A model generated the notes under the pieces. It was given only the letters and a program-made list of their open reading frames with translations, had not been told where the DNA came from and searched no databases. This document shows positions 7,137-14,846 of a DNA stretch of 42,447 bases, piece by piece. The DNA lies in NCBI GenBank assembly GCA_028691795.1, contig JAQUYQ010000007.1, positions 1-42,447 on the forward strand. The letters run 5' to 3'. Source of the stretch: Herbinix sp. (lineage in GTDB: Bacteria > Bacillota > Clostridia > Lachnospirales > Lachnospiraceae). A program made the translations under genes and the position numbers. Each line of letters begins with the position of its first letter. The stretch's first letter is position 1.

Positions 7137-8826
7137 AATCGTTCCACCTTTCATCCACCTGATGCTTCATCTGTTGTGTCATAGTAATATCATTTGGCCA
7201 ATCTCTGGTTAAGCCTTCTTCACGCCACTTTCTAGTAGCGTCAATGCCAATCTTACCCTCTACGATAAACAAGTCTCTTTTTGCATCAATGTTATTAAAT
7301 ACCTTCCACATAACTGTGGATAGGTCCTGGGGATCGACTTCATCATCAACGACGATAACGAATTTGTCCGGATGGCATATCATGTATTCATCCAACACTT
7401 CTCTGCCGTGTCCTGGCCGTTGCTTATTTACGGTTAGGATATGATAGCAGGGAATAAGTTCATTATTTAAATTTCTCTCACATAGGCTGGTTGCGTCCAC
7501 ACCTAACCGGTTACCAAACAAAGCACGATTGGAGGAATGATCCAGAGCATCCAGTGGGCCTTCAGAAATGAACAGACTACTCTTTAAATCTACATTGTAA
7601 AGAACAGCATCCAGTACCTGTGACAAATCCTGAACATTAACGCTGTCATTTACGACTATAATTAATTTCGTATACATCATCTGGCCCATTCCCCAGATAC
7701 TATTCATTGTCTTTATAGCAGATCCCGGAAAGTTCGTCTTAATTGAGACAATAGCACAATTATGGAATACTCCTTCCAGTGGAAGATTTATATCGACCAG
7801 TTCCGGAATGATCATACGAAGAATGGGTAAAAAGATGCGTTCCGTTGCTTTTGCCATATAACAATCCTCCATCGGAGGTTTACCAACGACAGTTGCGGGG
7901 TAGATTGCATTTTTACGATGAGTAATACAGGTTACGTGAAATCGAGGATAATAATCCGCCAGTGAATAATATCCGGTATGATCGCCAAACGGACCTTCCA
8001 GGACCAGTTCTTCGTTTGGATCTACGTAGCCCTCTAATATAATTTCTGCATTACCTGGAACATAGATGTCATTGGTAATGCATTTAACCATTTTGACCCG
8101 GGATTTCCTCAGCCAACCGGCTAGCATCATCTCATCAATCATCGGGGGGAGCGGAGCAGTAGAAGCATAGGTAATTGAGGGATCACAACCAAGAGCAACG
8201 GATACCGGCATTTTTTGATTACGTTCCTGATAACCTTTATAGATTTCACTACCGTCCTTATGTTTATGCCAATGCATTCCAGTACTGGTCTTATCAAGAA
8301 TTTGCATACGATACATACCAACATTCTGACGTTTGGTTTTCAGATCCTTAGTATAAACCAGAGGAAGAGTAACAAACTTACCGGCATCCTCCGGCCAGCA
8401 TTGCAATACCGGAAGGGTAGTAAGATCAACTTCTCGTTCAATTACTTCCTGACATTTTCCCTTTCTTCTTGATCTGGAAGGAAAAACATAGAGAAGGCGT
8501 AACAGACGGGGAATGCTTTTGATCAGCCGACCGAATGATAGATAATTACTCAAATCCAGGTACTCAGAGATCATAGCGCCAAGCTCGTCCAATTCCCTTA
8601 CACCAAGGCCCATGCTCATTCTATGATAACTACCCATTGCATTGATCAGCACAGGATAGGATGAATCCTTTACCTTCTCAAAAAATAACGCAGGACCATG
8701 AGCTTTCGATATACGATCCGTTATTTCTGTAATCTCAAGCTCAGAAGACACCTCAGCGCTCACTCGCTTTAATTCCCCATGCTTTTCTAGTTCTGCAATA
8801 AATGTATGTAAATCCTTATAAGACAT
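7123..8826 (-). CDS. UbiD-family prenylated-FMN decarboxylase
   Basis: A 567-residue (de)carboxylase of the UbiD family, acting on aromatic or conjugated acids with prenylated FMN and a metal ion. The segment LEGPFGDHTGYY, at roughly residues 270-285, carries the catalytic Glu and the nearby acidic residue of the family's active site. The Arg-containing NVGMYRMQILD upstream supplies the conserved arginine. The chosen ATG at 8826 lies 9 bases after AAGG. The ATG at 8835 abuts that ribosome site and is unlikely to be used. It heads the eight-gene minus-strand operon and is followed immediately by ubiA. The pairing resembles the MqnP/MqnL/MqnM set that prenylates and decarboxylates 1,4-dihydroxy-6-naphthoate. 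A catabolic or detoxifying aromatic-acid decarboxylase is the main alternative. Confidence 0.92.
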   Translation of the reverse strand: MSYKDLHTFIAELEKHGELKRVSAEVSSELEITEITDRISKAHGPALFFEKVKDSSYPVLINAMGSYHRMSMGLGVRELDELGAMISEYLDLSNYLSFGRLIKSIPRLLRLLYVFPSRSRRKGKCQEVIEREVDLTTLPVLQCWPEDAGKFVTLPLVYTKDLKTKRQNVGMYRMQILDKTSTGMHWHKHKDGSEIYKGYQERNQKMPVSVALGCDPSITYASTAPLPPMIDEMMLAGWLRKSRVKMVKCITNDIYVPGNAEIILEGYVDPNEELVLEGPFGDHTGYYSLADYYPRFHVTCITHRKNAIYPATVVGKPPMEDCYMAKATERIFLPILRMIIPELVDINLPLEGVFHNCAIVSIKTNFPGSAIKTMNSIWGMGQMMYTKLIIVVNDSVNVQDLSQVLDAVLYNVDLKSSLFISEGPLDALDHSSNRALFGNRLGVDATSLCERNLNNELIPCYHILTVNKQRPGHGREVLDEYMICHPDKFVIVVDDEVDPQDLSTVMWKVFNNIDAKRDLFIVEGKIGIDATRKWREEGLTRDWPNDITMTQQMKHQVDERWNDYDID

Positions 8827-8896
8827 AAGCCACATCCTTCATACGAATAAGATTCTAGTACTAATTAAAACCAATATGTAGATAAGTACCACATAT

Positions 8897-8925
8897 ATAC
8901 TAAATCAGACAGAAGTATTATTCAA
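8897..8925 (-). promoter_or_regulatory. Candidate promoter of the ubiD operon
   Basis: On the minus strand, TTGAAT (8920-8925) and TAGTAT (8897-8902) are separated by 17 bp, about 70 bp before the ubiD start. It is moderately close to the sigma-A consensus. No other promoter-like pair is evident before the terminator hairpin at 9030-9062. Confidence 0.45.
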
Positions 8926-9021
8926 TAGTAGATTTATTTTAATTATTAAATCATTCCCGATCATTTGAAATTATAGACATACATTTTATGCGTTAATGAC
9001 ATATTATCTAACTTTCATAAA

Positions 9022-9062
9022 CAAAAAAACGTCAGTAGCCTCTTACATGAGGATATCTGACG
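9022..9062 (-). terminator. Intrinsic terminator, minus strand
   Basis: Inverted repeat CGTCAG...CTGACG (9030-9062) with an inner CCTC/GAGG pairing, followed on the minus strand by seven T (9023-9029). It insulates the ubiD operon from the cold-shock gene upstream. Confidence 0.75.
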
Positions 9063-9150
9063 AGTTATAAAAAGCAAATAGTACGATTGTTTAAAAACTT
9101 GTGAATCGAAAGAACCGCAATATACCGAATGGTACTTACCTATAGAAAGA

Positions 9151-9185
9151 GAGGTCGGCTAACCAACGAATGGCTAGCCGACCTC
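9151..9185 (-). terminator. Hairpin after cold-shock gene
   Basis: The inverted repeat GAGGTCGGCTA/TAGCCGACCTC lies within 20 bp of the stop codon of the cold-shock gene and is followed on the minus strand by a pyrimidine-rich TCTCTTTC. It is probably the gene's first terminator or an mRNA-stabilising 3' hairpin, backed up by the one at 9030-9062. Confidence 0.7.
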
Positions 9186-9202
9186 CCGATCGTTCATTGA
9201 TA

Positions 9203-9406
9203 TTAGTCTAAAACTACATTAACAGCCTGTAAGCCGCGTGCACCTTTAGTAATATCAAAAGTAACATTTTGGTTTTCATCCAAAGACTTAAATCCTTCTG
9301 AAGCTATTCCAGAGAAATGTACGAATACATCCTCACCATTTTCGCTGTTTGTGATAAATCCAAATCCCTTTTGAGCATTAAACCATTTTACTGTACCTTT
9401 ATTCAT
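9203..9406 (-). CDS. Cold-shock protein (CspA family)
   Basis: A 67-residue single cold-shock-domain protein that binds single-stranded RNA and DNA and acts as an RNA chaperone. The nucleic-acid motifs are KGFGFI (RNP1, residues 13-18) and VFVHF (RNP2, 27-31), and the length is standard for CspA proteins. ATG follows AGGAGGTATCTTTC. It is transcribed alone, with a strong promoter at 9542-9570 and terminators behind it. The leader of about 130 bases contains a perfect 22-bp hairpin with a T-run, described separately, which suggests control after initiation. Confidence 0.97.
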   Translation of the reverse strand: MNKGTVKWFNAQKGFGFITNSENGEDVFVHFSGIASEGFKSLDENQNVTFDITKGARGLQAVNVVLD

Positions 9407-9452
9407 GAAAGATACCTCCTAATATAATATTTTTGAATATTTAGGTGAAAAT

Positions 9453-9511
9453 AAAAAATCACATATTTTTGTAAATCATTAAACTCAATAATGATTTACA
9501 AAAATATGTGA
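9453..9511 (-). promoter_or_regulatory. Terminator-like leader hairpin of the csp gene
   Basis: A perfect 22-bp inverted repeat (9459-9480 with 9490-9511, 9-base loop) is followed on the minus strand by six T. It lies between the promoter (9542-9570) and the ribosome site of the cold-shock gene. It has the form of an intrinsic terminator inside the leader, so it may be a transcription attenuator or temperature-responsive structure. The stem is very AT-rich. Confidence 0.7.
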
Positions 9512-9541
9512 ATCAAAACTTACATCTAAAACAACTTGTTA

Positions 9542-9570
9542 ATCATACCATGAATATTAGTTGTTGTCAA
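9542..9570 (-). promoter_or_regulatory. Promoter of the csp gene
   Basis: Minus-strand TTGACA (9565-9570) and TATGAT (9542-9547) are spaced by exactly 17 bp, close to the sigma-A consensus. The predicted transcript starts near 9535, giving a leader of about 130 bases before the ATG. Confidence 0.75.
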
Positions 9571-9605
9571 CTCTTATTTAAAATGAATTAAGTTCGGTGT
9601 AATTA

Positions 9606-9663
9606 TTATTGGGAACCTTATGCCTGTTGAAGATTTAAATTGTGATACACAAGGTACCAATAA
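9606..9663 (-). terminator. Possible terminator of the GntR gene
   Basis: An imperfect inverted repeat (9606-9619 with 9651-9663) lies 45 bp past the stop codon of the regulator gene. The T-rich tail is modest, so the call is tentative. Confidence 0.4.
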
Positions 9664-9707
9664 GCTCTTCTATATCGTAATTCATAGGGTCTGCATAGGG
9701 TCTATGT

Positions 9708-10421
9708 TTATTTGTCGTCAAACTGTAAATCTTTCCAATAATCAACAGAAACTTCAATCGCATTTTTTATGAGATCTATATCTTGTGCTTCAATCGCGTT
9801 TAAAATAGCAATATGAGATTCAAGTGCTATATGACCACTTTGCTGATGCTTGTGTGAATTAAGTATAGAATTTTTGAAAAAAACCATGACAAAAGAATAG
9901 ATTTTTTTGGCCAAGCTATTATGACAGGCTTCGCCTAGTAAACTGTGAAATTCCATATCATTTTTAGTTAATATATCAGGCGAAGCTTTTGCTATTTGCA
10001 ATTCTTTTAAAGAATTGACATTTTCCTTTATTAACATACGTTCTTTTTCATTTTCATGATAATGTGAAATAATCAGCTTGATAATATCAGTTTCAAATAA
10101 TTTTCTAAACTCTGATAACTCTGTCAACTCTGGGTTTATAAGAAAAAAACTAAATAATAGAGGATCGATTAAAGTATCTTTGGGTTTATCAACAATATAA
10201 GTTCCATTTCCTACTTTTACTTCTACAACGCCTAAAGCAGCTAAAATTTTCATTGCTTCTCGTACTGAACCACGGCTTACGCAGAGCCCTTCAGATATTT
10301 CTAGTTCATTTGGTAATTTATCACCAAGATGAAGTTTGTTTTCAAGTAATAATTGCTTGATTCTATTTACTACAGTGTCTACTGCAGATTCTTTTTCATT
10401 TGCAACAAATAATTTGTTCAA
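9708..10421 (-). CDS. GntR-family regulator (FadR/FCD subfamily)
   Basis: A 237-residue transcription factor. Residues about 10-78 form the GntR winged helix-turn-helix (KLPNELEISEGLCVSRGSVR, the family's classic recognition segment). The rest is an all-helical FCD ligand domain with Asp and His in NDMEFHSLLGEACHN and His in SHIAILNAIEA. The last conserved His of metal-binding FCD domains seems replaced near SVDYW. The start is a TTG at 10421, seven bases after GGAGG. It is divergent from the transketolase operon across a 282-bp gap, so it most likely represses that operon and responds to its sugar acid or an intermediate. FCD regulators commonly sense organic and sugar acids. Confidence 0.9.
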   Translation of the reverse strand: MNKLFVANEKESAVDTVVNRIKQLLLENKLHLGDKLPNELEISEGLCVSRGSVREAMKILAALGVVEVKVGNGTYIVDKPKDTLIDPLLFSFFLINPELTELSEFRKLFETDIIKLIISHYHENEKERMLIKENVNSLKELQIAKASPDILTKNDMEFHSLLGEACHNSLAKKIYSFVMVFFKNSILNSHKHQQSGHIALESHIAILNAIEAQDIDLIKNAIEVSVDYWKDLQFDDK

Positions 10422-10532
10422 TATATCGCCTCCACATGGTTTGCTAATGTTAAATAATAAGTTTGATGATTGAAATATATCAGATTAAAAGTAAAACGTC
10501 AAATGAATTTTAAATTATATAATGATATTATT

Positions 10533-10659
10533 GAACAATATGTTTGGATTATCATTTTACCTATACAAATATAATAATAAATTTAAACTAATGACTTTTT
10601 TTATAGAACATATTGACAATAAAGTAAAAATGATTATAATTAAACATAGAACGTTAAAC
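10533..10659. promoter_or_regulatory. Candidate GntR operator sites
   Basis: The 9-mer CAATATGTT (10536-10544) recurs inverted as AACATATTG (10607-10615), the second copy overlapping the -35 box of the transketolase promoter. A related GAAC-starting word lies just after the -10 box near 10650. The placement fits repression by the divergent FCD regulator, though no site is experimentally known. Confidence 0.4.
10613..10640 (+). promoter_or_regulatory. Promoter of the transketolase operon
   Basis: Perfect consensus boxes TTGACA (10613-10618) and TATAAT (10635-10640) are separated by 16 bp. The start codon follows about 60 bp later, behind AAAGGAGAG. Such a strong core promoter implies tight repression when the substrate is absent. 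Confidence 0.8.
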
Positions 10660-10703
10660 ATCCTACCATTAACACAAATAAAATATTAAAGGAGAGTTTA
10701 CAG

Positions 10704-11525
10704 ATGGGTAATGAGGAATTAAAAGAGATTGCTGGTCATTTAAGGTTTGAAGCAGTTAGAATGATCTATCAAGGCAAGGATGGTCACCCTGGACCAGCAC
10801 TAGGCATTGCAGATATTGTTACAACGTTATATTTTGATGAAATGAATATCGATCCTGAAAATCCAAAATGGGAAGACAGAGATAGATTCATTTTGTCAAA
10901 AGGACATGCTTGTCCTATTTATTATGCAGCACTTTCTGAAAGAGGTTATTTTGGGAAAAAAGTAAAGGAGTATAAGTTAAGAGCATTAGGAAGCAAATTC
11001 CAAGGTCATCCGGTAATGAATAAAACAGAGGGAGTTGATATGACATCAGGTTCCTTGGGAAATGGATTATCAATAGCATGCGGTATGGCCATTGCGGGAA
11101 AATATAATAAAAAGGATTATAATGTATTCGTAATAGTAGGAGATGGAGAAATTCAGGAAGGTATCATTTGGGAAGGTGCAAATACTGCAGCATCAAAAAA
11201 ACTGGATAATCTTATTTTATTCGTAGATAAAAATAATTGGCAAAGTGGTGGTGCTGTAAGTGATACGATAGGAAGCAATAACGTAAAAGAAAAATTCGAA
11301 GCGTTCAACTGGCATGTTCAAGAAATTGATGGTCATAACATTGATGAAATAAAAAAGGCCATTGCTTTAGCTAAAAGTAAAAAAGGAATGCCAAGTGCTA
11401 TTATATGCAATACGATTAAAGGAAAAGGTTTAGACTTTATGGAAAATAATAATTTATGGCATAAAGGTGTCCCAACGGATGATCAGTATGCAATTGCAGT
11501 AAAAGTACTAGGGGGTGCAAAATAA
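10704..11525 (+). CDS. Transketolase, N-terminal subunit
   Basis: A 273-residue thiamine-diphosphate-binding half of a split transketolase. The region GHPGPALGIADI and SKGHACPIYYAAL match the family's N-terminal His motifs. The ThDP motif runs from GDGEIQEG to KNN about 30 residues later. It pairs with the C-terminal half encoded directly downstream (ATG overlapping the stop, TAATG). ATG follows AAAGGAGAGTTTACAG. Two-subunit transketolases in catabolic clusters can have specialised substrates. AptA/AptB, which cleave apulose 4-phosphate in D-apiose use, are one published example. The surrounding ABC importer, oxidoisomerase and dehydrogenase argue for a pathway enzyme, not the housekeeping pentose phosphate enzyme. 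Confidence 0.93.
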   Translation: MGNEELKEIAGHLRFEAVRMIYQGKDGHPGPALGIADIVTTLYFDEMNIDPENPKWEDRDRFILSKGHACPIYYAALSERGYFGKKVKEYKLRALGSKFQGHPVMNKTEGVDMTSGSLGNGLSIACGMAIAGKYNKKDYNVFVIVGDGEIQEGIIWEGANTAASKKLDNLILFVDKNNWQSGGAVSDTIGSNNVKEKFEAFNWHVQEIDGHNIDEIKKAIALAKSKKGMPSAIICNTIKGKGLDFMENNNLWHKGVPTDDQYAIAVKVLGGAK

Positions 11526-12463
11526 TGACAAAGTTTCATGGAACACGAGAAGCATTTGCTGCGGCAATCACTGACATGGCAAAAACTGACCGTAAAATTA
11601 TGTTTATTTCACCAGATTCATTAAAGGCAATGAGAGCGACGGATTTTGCGGAGGAATTTCCAGAAGCCTATATCGAAGTGGGGATCGCAGAACAAAATGC
11701 AGTAGCAGTAGCTGCCGGATTAGCAAGCTGTGGACAAATTCCTTTTGTTGGTACATATGCAGGATTTATGACTATGAGAGCTTGTGAGCAAATGAGAACT
11801 TTTGTGGCATATCCAAAACTAAATGTTAAGTTTATTGGCATCAATGCAGGTCTAAATGGTGGAGAGCGAGAAGGTGTCACCCATCAGTTTTATGAGGATT
11901 TGGGAATTTTATCAAGTATTCCCAACTTCACAATTTTTACACCGGCGGATGGTGCACAGACGTATCACGCTGTAAAAAGAGCTGCAGAGATAGATGGACC
12001 AGTATATATAAGAGCAGGTAGTGGCCGAGAAATAGATATCTATAACAAAGAAGATCCCTTTAATCCAGATGGGGTAACGGTTTTAAAAGATTACGGTACA
12101 GATACGTTAATTCTTGCAAGTGGCTTTATATTAAATAAAGTATTGGAAGCAGCTGACTTATTATATAAAGAGAATATAAAAGTTACCGTGGGTGATGTTA
12201 ATATTTTAAATGGTGAAAATAATACAAAGATACTAAATTTAATGGCTATGACTAACAAAATTGTTACAGTGGAAGATCATAATATTAACGGCGGGTTAGG
12301 AAGTTTTATCAGTAAACTGGCGTGTGAAAATAGGCCAGTTAATGTGAAGAGGATTGGATTAAATAGCTTTGGAGAATCGGGACCTGCAAATGATTTAATT
12401 GATTATTATGGGTTTAGTCCAGAGAATATCGCAAAAACGGTAATTGAAAATTTAAAATTGTAA
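11525..12463 (+). CDS. Transketolase, C-terminal subunit
   Basis: A 312-residue partner of the preceding gene, holding the pyrimidine-binding and C-terminal domains. The segment YIEVGIAEQNAVAVAAGLA contains the conserved Glu that activates the ThDP ring, and the transketolase pattern GLNGGEREGVTHQ is visible near residue 118. The start codon overlaps the stop of the N-terminal subunit by one base, so the two products should be made in equal amounts and assemble in the cytoplasm. It transfers a two-carbon ketol unit from a ketose donor to an aldehyde acceptor. The specific donor in this cluster is unknown. Confidence 0.93.
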   Translation: MTKFHGTREAFAAAITDMAKTDRKIMFISPDSLKAMRATDFAEEFPEAYIEVGIAEQNAVAVAAGLASCGQIPFVGTYAGFMTMRACEQMRTFVAYPKLNVKFIGINAGLNGGEREGVTHQFYEDLGILSSIPNFTIFTPADGAQTYHAVKRAAEIDGPVYIRAGSGREIDIYNKEDPFNPDGVTVLKDYGTDTLILASGFILNKVLEAADLLYKENIKVTVGDVNILNGENNTKILNLMAMTNKIVTVEDHNINGGLGSFISKLACENRPVNVKRIGLNSFGESGPANDLIDYYGFSPENIAKTVIENLKL

Positions 12464-12485
12464 ATAGAATATGGAGGTATTTAAA

Positions 12486-13346
12486 ATGGATAAAATCGTA
12501 GTTTCTGTCATTGGCGCAGGTGGTAAAATGGGAACAAGGACAAGCAATAATCTTTCTAAAGTAACAGATCAAATTGAACTGTACTTTGTTGAAACATCAC
12601 TTGCAGGCATAACAAGCATTAGAGATAGAGGTTTTGATGTAACACCTATGGAAAAAGCAGTAGCAAAATCAGATGTCATAGTACTTGCAGTACCGGACAC
12701 AATAATTAAAGTAGCAAGCAAATCAGTTGTAGAGGCAATGACACCTGGAAGTGGACTGATTATTCTGGATCCAGCAGCTGCAGTTGCAAAAGAATTGGCC
12801 TTAAGGGATGATTGCACGTTTGCAGTGGCACATCCTTGCCACCCTTCCTATTTCATGGATCAGGATACTTACGAATCACGTCATGACTACTTCGGAGGTA
12901 TGGGTGGAAAGCAAGATATTGTTATGGCTAAAATACAGGGAGATGATGCAAAATTTCAAGAATGTAGAACTGTAAGTGAAATTATGTTCAGTCCAGTAAT
13001 GAAAAGCCATGTCATGGGTATCAGAGATATTGCATTTTTAGAACCTACATTAGTGGAGCTAATGGGTGCAACATGTCTTTTTGCCATGGCTGAAACTGTC
13101 GCAGAAGCTGAAAGGAGAGGCATTCCTAAAGAAGCGGCTGTGTCATTCCTGGCAGGCCATATCTATAACTTATCAGCAAATTTCCTTGGATTCTTAGGAA
13201 ATACACCGGTTTCTGATGCATGCAAAGTTGCAATTGGGTTAGGAAATAAGTTGGTTTTAAGGGATGATTGGAAGAAGATTTGGCAGGATGACGTATTAGA
13301 CAAAGTAATTGCAACAATGCTGCATCCAGAAAACCCACAAATTTAA
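12486..13346 (+). CDS. ApnO-like NAD(P)-dependent oxidoisomerase/dehydrogenase
   Basis: A 286-residue enzyme with an N-terminal dinucleotide-binding fold (VSVIGAGGKMGTR, residues 5-17) and a helical C-terminal half like that of the phosphogluconate-dehydrogenase-C group. The conserved VAHPCHPSYF near residue 115 fits the family of D-apionate oxidoisomerase (ApnO), which oxidises and rearranges a branched sugar acid. The start at 12486 follows GGAGG at 12473-12477. The ATG at 12471 contains that ribosome site and is rejected. It is 23 bp behind the transketolase subunit. The exact substrate cannot be read. Any sugar acid needing oxidation at C3 is possible, and the ApnO link comes from recalled family features. 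Confidence 0.75.
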   Translation: MDKIVVSVIGAGGKMGTRTSNNLSKVTDQIELYFVETSLAGITSIRDRGFDVTPMEKAVAKSDVIVLAVPDTIIKVASKSVVEAMTPGSGLIILDPAAAVAKELALRDDCTFAVAHPCHPSYFMDQDTYESRHDYFGGMGGKQDIVMAKIQGDDAKFQECRTVSEIMFSPVMKSHVMGIRDIAFLEPTLVELMGATCLFAMAETVAEAERRGIPKEAAVSFLAGHIYNLSANFLGFLGNTPVSDACKVAIGLGNKLVLRDDWKKIWQDDVLDKVIATMLHPENPQI

Positions 13347-13425
13347 TAAGTATTTACGAACGAGCTTAATATATGATTACCATCCTGTTAAGTGGTCTCA
13401 TATTGACGAAGAAAGGTAATATAAT

Positions 13426-14385
13426 ATGAAAATTATAGTTCTTGATGGGTATACAGAAAACCCAGGAGATTTGTCTTGGGCCGGGTTTGAAGCTTTAGGT
13501 GAGTTTATATGTTTTGATCGAACTCCAGAAGAGTTAATTAAAGAAAGAATTGCGGATGCGGATGTTGTTATCGTAAATAAGACACCCATTTCAAGGGATA
13601 CTTTGGAGGCATGTAAGAATATTAAATATATTGGCGTGTTAGCAACTGGTTATAATGTAATCGATGTCAATGCCGCAAAAGAAAAAGGAATTTTGGTATG
13701 TAATATTCCGACGTATGGAACAGCTGCAGTAAGTCAATTTGCAATCGCCATGCTACTGGAAATCTGCCACCATATTGGCCATCATAGTGATGAGGTTCAT
13801 TCAGGGAGATGGGAGAGAAATGCAGATTGGTGCTTTTGGGATTACCCATTAATCGAGTTGGCGAATAAAACAATTGGAATTATAGGCTTTGGCCGTATTG
13901 GACAAAGCACAGGAAAATTAGCTCAGGCATTTGGAATGAACGTGTTGGCCTATGATTCTTTTAAAAACCTTGACCTCGAAAGTGAAAATTGCAAATATGT
14001 AGAATTGGAAGAGCTTTTCACTAAGTCAGATGTAATTGCTTTACACTGTCCACTATTGCCAGGTACAGAAGGAATAATTAATAAAGAAACTATTTCAAAA
14101 ATGAAAGATGGCGTCATCATCTTAAATAATTCCCGAGGTCCGTTAATTATCGAACAAGACTTATGTGATGCCCTAAATAATGGGAAAGTGTATGCTGCAG
14201 GTTTAGATGTTGTGTCCTCAGAACCAATAAAAGGAGATAATCCCTTATTAAAAGCAAAAAACTGTTTCATTACACCACATATTTCTTGGGCACCCAAAGA
14301 AGCTCGGCAGAGATTGATGGATATTGCAGTAGAAAATTTGAAAGCTTTCATCTTATCTAAACCAATTAATGTCGTTAATAAATGA
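13426..14385 (+). CDS. D-2-hydroxyacid dehydrogenase (NAD-dependent)
   Basis: A 319-residue member of the D-isomer-specific 2-hydroxyacid dehydrogenase family, nearest in look to hydroxypyruvate or glyoxylate reductases. The Rossmann motif GFGRIG lies near residue 155. The catalytic Arg is in NNSRGPLI, Glu in VVSSEP and His in TPHISWAP, so the triad is complete. It follows the oxidoisomerase gene by about 80 bp, behind GAAAGG. In this cluster it may reduce a 2-keto acid such as hydroxypyruvate made by the preceding steps. No terminator is obvious after it, but a 460-bp gap separates it from the binding-protein gene. Confidence 0.92.
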   Translation: MKIIVLDGYTENPGDLSWAGFEALGEFICFDRTPEELIKERIADADVVIVNKTPISRDTLEACKNIKYIGVLATGYNVIDVNAAKEKGILVCNIPTYGTAAVSQFAIAMLLEICHHIGHHSDEVHSGRWERNADWCFWDYPLIELANKTIGIIGFGRIGQSTGKLAQAFGMNVLAYDSFKNLDLESENCKYVELEELFTKSDVIALHCPLLPGTEGIINKETISKMKDGVIILNNSRGPLIIEQDLCDALNNGKVYAAGLDVVSSEPIKGDNPLLKAKNCFITPHISWAPKEARQRLMDIAVENLKAFILSKPINVVNK

Positions 14386-14846
14386 AACCTCTAACATGAA
14401 TCTTGATTTTACACCTTGAAAACACAATATTTGGCAGTATTCTTTTATTTCGTTTCACATCTGGACTATTTAATCTATTAAAGCCGAAGTATTCATGCTA
14501 TTATATTGCCAAATAGTACTGAATATGAATTTGAGCAAAAACTATTATGTGTTGGAAGTTTCAATTTATAAATAATTTATTTATCCTAAAGTTCATCGGA
14601 TATAGATTTATAAGATTATTTTGAAATTCCACTGTTACCAGAGACAGTGACATTAGCAAAGACTGTATTGCAAAAAGAGGATGGAATATCATAATGATAA
14701 AATTGAGGGGAATGGAGGTTAGTAAAAATAAAAAAGTATAATTAATGTGAAAAAAATTTTAGGGGCAATCCAGTTTATGTTGTTATTTAAGAAGTCTGGT
14801 AATTAATTTAGCATATCAATTATTCTTATGGGAAAAGGAGAAAATA
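14386..14846 (+). other. Gap between metabolic and transport genes
   Basis: This 461-bp AT-rich stretch holds no convincing gene. A 10-bp inverted repeat (ATATTTGGCA near 14428, TGCCAAATAG near 14507) could be an operator or weak hairpin. Around 14620-14693 a short open stretch ending in KTVLQKEDGIS reads like protein but has no start, so it may be a fragment of a lost gene. It probably also holds a second promoter for the binding-protein gene. Confidence 0.4.

Noticed and set aside
7123-8826. UbiD operon as ubiquinone synthesis
   Set aside because: An anaerobic low-GC Firmicute is not expected to make ubiquinone, and no hydroxylase or methyltransferase genes are linked; the futalosine-like or aromatic-acid reading fits better.
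13950-14351. 133-codon minus-strand frame
   Set aside because: Fully inside the hydroxyacid dehydrogenase gene on the other strand; no start signal or family likeness.
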